From Microbotryomycetes sp. JL201 (taxonomy: Eukaryota; Basidiomycota; Microbotryomycetes), in contig JAQYUZ010000049.1 of NCBI GenBank assembly GCA_033819885.1, positions 1 through 64,000 of the forward strand: a DNA stretch of 64,000 nucleotides, read 5' to 3'. Under the pieces are notes generated by a model. That model worked only from the letters and a program-made list of their open reading frames with translations, was not told where the DNA came from and ran no database searches. Within the stretch, counting starts at the first letter, position 1. Every line of letters begins with the position of its first letter. Positions 60,020-64,000 of this stretch are shown one piece after another. The position numbers and the translations under genes are program-made.

Positions 60020-61633
60020 TCAGACGAGGACGAGGATGCTGGCGAGCGCGACAACACAGGCCAATCCCGAGCCGAGAACGAGATTCGTAGATCCACTGGT
60101 AGTCTTCGAGGTAGGCGCGGGCGTCGAACCTGACGAGCCCGTCGCCACTGCTTGGTTCGGTGCACTCGCCACTGTCGACGAAGGCACGGCAGAAGAGGAT
60201 GGTGACGACGACGTTGCGATGACCAAGCTGCCATTCGAGTAATCGAACCCAGGGTTCGAGTTGGCCGGGTTTGGCTGGCCCATCTCGGTCAAGTTGAGAG
60301 GAGCAAATGATGTCAAAGACTTGTCTACGCCTTGTCCGATAAACACCTCGCCACCGCCGGCTCCAACAGCCGAAAAGTTTTGGGCCAAGATGGGTGTCCA
60401 CTGCTCCGGGTTGCAGAAGCCATTGAAAACGCCGGTCAGGTTGGTCAAAGGCAAGTTGTCAGCCTGTGCGCCCGTCAACCCGTTGTTGGCGTAACCAGTC
60501 TTGTTGGCGACAAACGAGTAGACGTTTGCGACAGTCTTGTTGGTGTCTTGACGACCGAGAGAGCCGAGCTCCCAGTTGGCCTGAACGGTTGATAACGAGG
60601 AGTAATGCGTGTAGTACGTGTTGTCGGTCGTATTGGCCAGTCCAGCGTTGTCAATCACGCCACCAAGGGCAATCGTATAGATTTGATTGTTGATTGTGTA
60701 CGTCTCACTTTCGTCAAACGTCAAAAGGATGAGCGTCTCGTTGTTGTTGAAAGACGGATTGTCAAGCAGCGGGTACAAGAAGTATTCGAGCCATGCGGAC
60801 GTAAAGTCAATTGTCGAGTCATGTGCATCATTGACAAGGTTAGGGGTGATGAAAACCCATTGACTCAAGGCGTCCGCGTCAACGTCCTTTGCAAAGTCGT
60901 TGAAATTGCGGTGACGCAGAGCGCGTTCGGGCTTTGATGCCACCGAGTCAAAGATGATTGTCGGGTTGTGCTTGCGGACCTGGCGACAATCCTCGGGCGT
61001 GAGCATTTGAGGCTCTGACAAAATACACGCTGGACGTACGTAATAGACATAATTTCCGCTGCCAGTCAAGTAGTTTTCCTCGGTGTAATTGAAGCCAGTG
61101 AATCCGTCATAAGGCATGTTCTCTTGATAAGAAGCCCACGAGACATTCTTGGCTTCTAGCAGGTCGACGACCGTCGAGACATTGGATGGAATCGCGTAAA
61201 ACTTGTCGTCGGCCATACCAAAAAAGTCACCGGCCACCGCGGAGACGTAGTTGGGCTCGGAAGGATGTGTCACGCCGTAGTAGCTTGACATGAGCATGCC
61301 TCGTTGAGTCAAGTTTTGAAAGACTGGGGATGATGACGCGCTGCCATAGAAGCCGAGGTGAGACGAGCAGTGATACTACGCTGATACCAGCACTCACGTA
61401 GCATAATCGGTATTTTCGAGCCAGATTTGGATGAAGCGATTGAAGGCTTTTCCCTGTACGACTGGCGAGTTGTTGATTGTGGTATTGGACGGCCCGGTGT
61501 AATTTTGCGACGAAGTCGTTGGACTGGTGGATGGCGGTGCAAACGACTGAGCAATTGCTGCACCGTGAACGGTTATGGGCAAGGTGCCCGCAAACAACGT
61601 AGCTGCTAACGCAGTGGCGGTGCTCGAGAACAT
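60020..61633 (-). CDS. Secreted GPI-type acid phosphatase (phosphoesterase family)
   Basis: Fungal extracellular acid phosphatase of the PF04185-type phosphoesterase family. Starts MFSSTATALAATLFAGTLPI, a signal peptide with cleavage likely after TVHGA. Then FNRFIQIWLENTDYAT (metal-binding E/N region, across an intron at about 61390), MLMSSYYGVTHPSEPNYVSA, NPTIIFDSVA, FITPNLVNDAHDSTIDF, and ETLILLTFDESETY, all typical of the family. Many N-glycosylation sites (for example NVS, NYT, NET, NKT). The Ser/Thr-rich stalk and the hydrophobic end LVLGSGLACVVALASILVLV predict a GPI anchor. One clear intron. About 510 residues. Divergent from the multicopper oxidase. Confidence 0.92.
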
Positions 61634-62165
61634 CGGAGCAGAAGTGGCCTGAGGAGAGAAAAAGAAGCTCAGAGGGGGCGCCAAAAGTCGTGACTTCTAG
61701 TCTTCACGTGCTTGGTTTGATTGTATGCAGTGCAGGCGGGATAAAGCGCCGCCCGCTGTCTTTTCGAAAATTCTGCTGCGCGAAGGTTCTGCTCGCCACC
61801 AACCGGGCCACTTTGCGCACGTTTCTCTGTCTGCACCAACAAGACGCAAGTGCGCCGGCACGGTCTAGAGTGAACGTGTTTCGTTGACGTTGTTAAATTT
61901 GGTATTTCGAGATCAAAAATAAACTCGGCGCAAGCTGATTGGTTCGCGCTAGTTGGTCTGCACGAGCCAGTCTAGCGTGCACATGGTCCACCTTGACCGA
62001 GCATCCGGCCTCATTGATCTAATCAATTTGCATTCGCTGCGGGTCATCTATCGGCTGTGTGGCAAACTTGATTTTCAGAGATCATCTCCTTTTTTTGTAT
62101 TTCGCCGCGCACTCTCGAACATCATTGCTGGCATCAATCTGCAACTGGCAGAAGCACAAGCCAGC
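61634..62165. promoter_or_regulatory. Divergent region between acid phosphatase and multicopper oxidase
   Basis: About 530 bases between the two ATGs. The multicopper oxidase frame stays open upstream and includes an earlier ATG at 61983 (MVHLDRASGLIDLI), so the right half could be coding if that start is used. AT-rich words (aaataaactcgg) near 61916-61925 could be promoter elements. No repeat noticed. Confidence 0.4.
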
Positions 62166-64000
62166 ATGCCAGCGATATTGGACGACAAAGAGTCGACCCC
62201 GTCTGGATCCGAGCAATCTTCACTTCGCAACAATGACCGTCGACGGCGAAGGGGCCTGAGCTGCTGGCTCGTGACGGTGGTTGCAGTTTTAGTCATGTTG
62301 GCGGTCGCACTTGGAGTCGGACTTGGAGTTGGTATGAAGCGGGCCAGACATGCTTCAACGAGTCAGCAGACAAATGTCTTTGTGCTCAAAGGCGCCCAAG
62401 CAATGTCCGACGAGCCCGCTCAAGATCGAATTTATATTTTCGTTCTGGAGGAGCGTTTCGGTGCACCGGACGGCTACAACAGATCGATGCTGATGGTCAA
62501 TGGTACATATCCCGGTCCGACGATCGAAGTCAACGAAGACGATCGGGTCATAGTCAAAGTCGTCAATTTGATGCCCAATTCAACGGCGATTCATTGGCAT
62601 GGTTTGTATCAACGCGGCACACCTTATTTTGACGGTACGAATGGCATAACACAATGCGGCATACCGCCTGGGGAGAGCCTCGTCTACAGCTTTACTTTGG
62701 ATGGATGGTCAGGAACAACGTGGTGGCATGCGCATCACGGCGCGCAGTACACAGACGGACTATCTGGCGCTATTGTAGTGCATCCTCGGATCAAAGGCCC
62801 AGCCGTTGATGGCGAAGTCGTCCTTTCGCTGGCGGACGGTTACCATCGCTCGGCAGCGGATTTAGTCAGGCAATACTTGTCACTCCAGGGCATGACTGGG
62901 GAAGGCTTGGCGGGCGTTTCTCAAGGCAACGAACCGGTGCCGGACTCTGGCACGATCAACGGCATTGGACAATGGGGAACCGGAAGCCAAAAGTATTTTC
63001 AGTATGATGTCGAATCCAACAAGACGTACCGACTCCGTCTGATCAACTCTGGCTCTTTTGCTGCGATCCGGTTCTCGATTGATAATCACACGTTGACGGT
63101 AATCGAGGCCGACGGAACGTTAGTCGAGCCGTATGAAGTGTCCGGCTTGACAATACAAGTCGCCCAACGGTACTCTGTTCTAGTCACAGCGAACCAACAA
63201 GGATCAGCGTATTGGATGAGATCCGTGATCCAACAGGATGCTTTCACCGTAAGCACCTTTTGATTCGACGCTTTTCTGCCAAGGCAACAGAGACTCATCA
63301 AGTTCAATTCCGAAGCAGTACACTGAAGCCGGTTTCAATGGCAATCAGCTCGCTGTCCTGAGATATGGCGTGGACAGAACAGTCATGCCCGACTCGTCTT
63401 TGGTCGATACTGATCCTGGACCCGGCCAAACTGGTCTTTCCGACATGGACACATCCGACCTCGTGCCTTTGGACGAATCTTACCCACCTAACTCGACCGT
63501 GTAAGCTTATTGAGCATCGTACAACATGCCCTTAAGCTAACAGTCGGATCGTTCGATCCTACTGCGTGTTAGTTCGTACACGTTGACCGTATCGATGCAA
63601 AACACTGCCGACAACAGGTGGCTTTCGTTTGTCAATTCGACATCTTGGTCACCACTGCAAGGCCAGGCTACCTTGTTCCAGCAATCCTCAATGTTTACAG
63701 CCGGAGCGGGTGTTTATGACAAAGACAGTCAGTTCGTCATCTCGGTGCCACAAGAGGGCATCGTCGATATCGTTGTGTAAGTACTCACAGTGATCAGTCG
63801 GGAGATGTTTGGCCTGACAAAAGAATCTGGCGCGTCCAAGCAACAATTACGATGATGGCGACCATCCGTTCCGTGCGTATTGCAGGTTTCTCTCCGTCCA
63901 GAGCTTTTTTTTTGTTGATGGCTGTGGTCCAATAGATTTGCACGGGCATAAATTCTGGATCATGGGTCAAGGTGCAGGACGATACCAAGCGCAAGCTCTC
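62166..64000 (+). CDS. Membrane-anchored multicopper oxidase (laccase/ferroxidase-like), partial
   Basis: Blue copper oxidase that takes electrons from phenols or Fe(II) and reduces oxygen to water. From ATG 62166: a cytosolic basic tail (NNDRRRRRGLS), then a membrane helix (VTVVAVLVMLAVALGVGLGV), so a type II protein with the enzyme outside. Copper motifs: NSTAIHWHGLYQRGTPYFDG (first HxH), GTTWWHAHHGAQYTDGLSGA (second), and DGDHPFHLHGHKFWIMGQG (third, joined across an intron near 63870-63950). The fourth motif (HCHxxxH) lies beyond the window end, so the gene is cut at 64000. Several introns follow the long first exon (to about 63250). An upstream in-frame ATG at 61983 is possible. Confidence 0.92.

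Overview
The window is nuclear DNA from a compact fungal genome. Genes lie about 100 to 500 bases apart on both strands, are cut by many short introns (about 50 to 140 bases), and include profilin, Got1, riboflavin kinase, Rrp12, an actin-capping protein and a GATOR2/SEA-type protein. Intron density and protein flavour suggest a basidiomycete, perhaps Pucciniomycotina; that placement is an inference. No rRNA, tRNA, CRISPR or intact mobile element was recognised.

Left part (about 0.9 to 15.8 kb): a seven-gene metabolic cluster. It holds acetoacetyl-CoA synthetase, an FAH-family hydrolase, a C2H2 transcription factor, a two-domain VOC (extradiol-type) dioxygenase, a cytochrome P450, an MhpA-like FAD monooxygenase and a TRI12-like MFS transporter. 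Six genes form three head-to-head pairs. All three shared promoters carry the heptamer GTGGGAC/GTCCCAC, and two share an identical 16-base element in opposite orientation. The set looks like an aromatic-ring hydroxylation, ring-cleavage and acetoacetate-salvage route with its own regulator and transporter.

Middle-left (16.3 to 32.6 kb): housekeeping and general metabolism. Triosephosphate isomerase (start codon apparently split by an intron) is divergent from profilin; then come a fructosamine-kinase-like protein, a CocE/NonD hydrolase, Got1 (8-base microexon), a membrane-anchored metallophosphoesterase, riboflavin kinase and Rrp12.

Middle (32.7 to 45.2 kb): the most novel part. Three tandem copies (A, B, C) of an unrecognised multi-exon gene family lie at 32.8 to 36.6 kb. 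Two more diverged copies (D, E) lie at 42.8 to 45.2 kb. Between the two blocks sit a TMEM184/OST-alpha-type membrane protein and carnitine acetyltransferase.

Right part (45.8 to 64 kb): F-actin capping protein beta, a C2H2 protein resembling Iec1/YY1, a protein combining a zinc-binding Cys cluster with an RRM, a WDR59/Sea3-like protein with RWD and RING domains, an NAD-dependent epimerase, a secreted GPI-type acid phosphatase and, running off the window end, a multicopper oxidase with an N-terminal membrane anchor.

Exon structures were built by eye from reading frames and splice consensus. Gene ends are generally firmer than internal exon borders.
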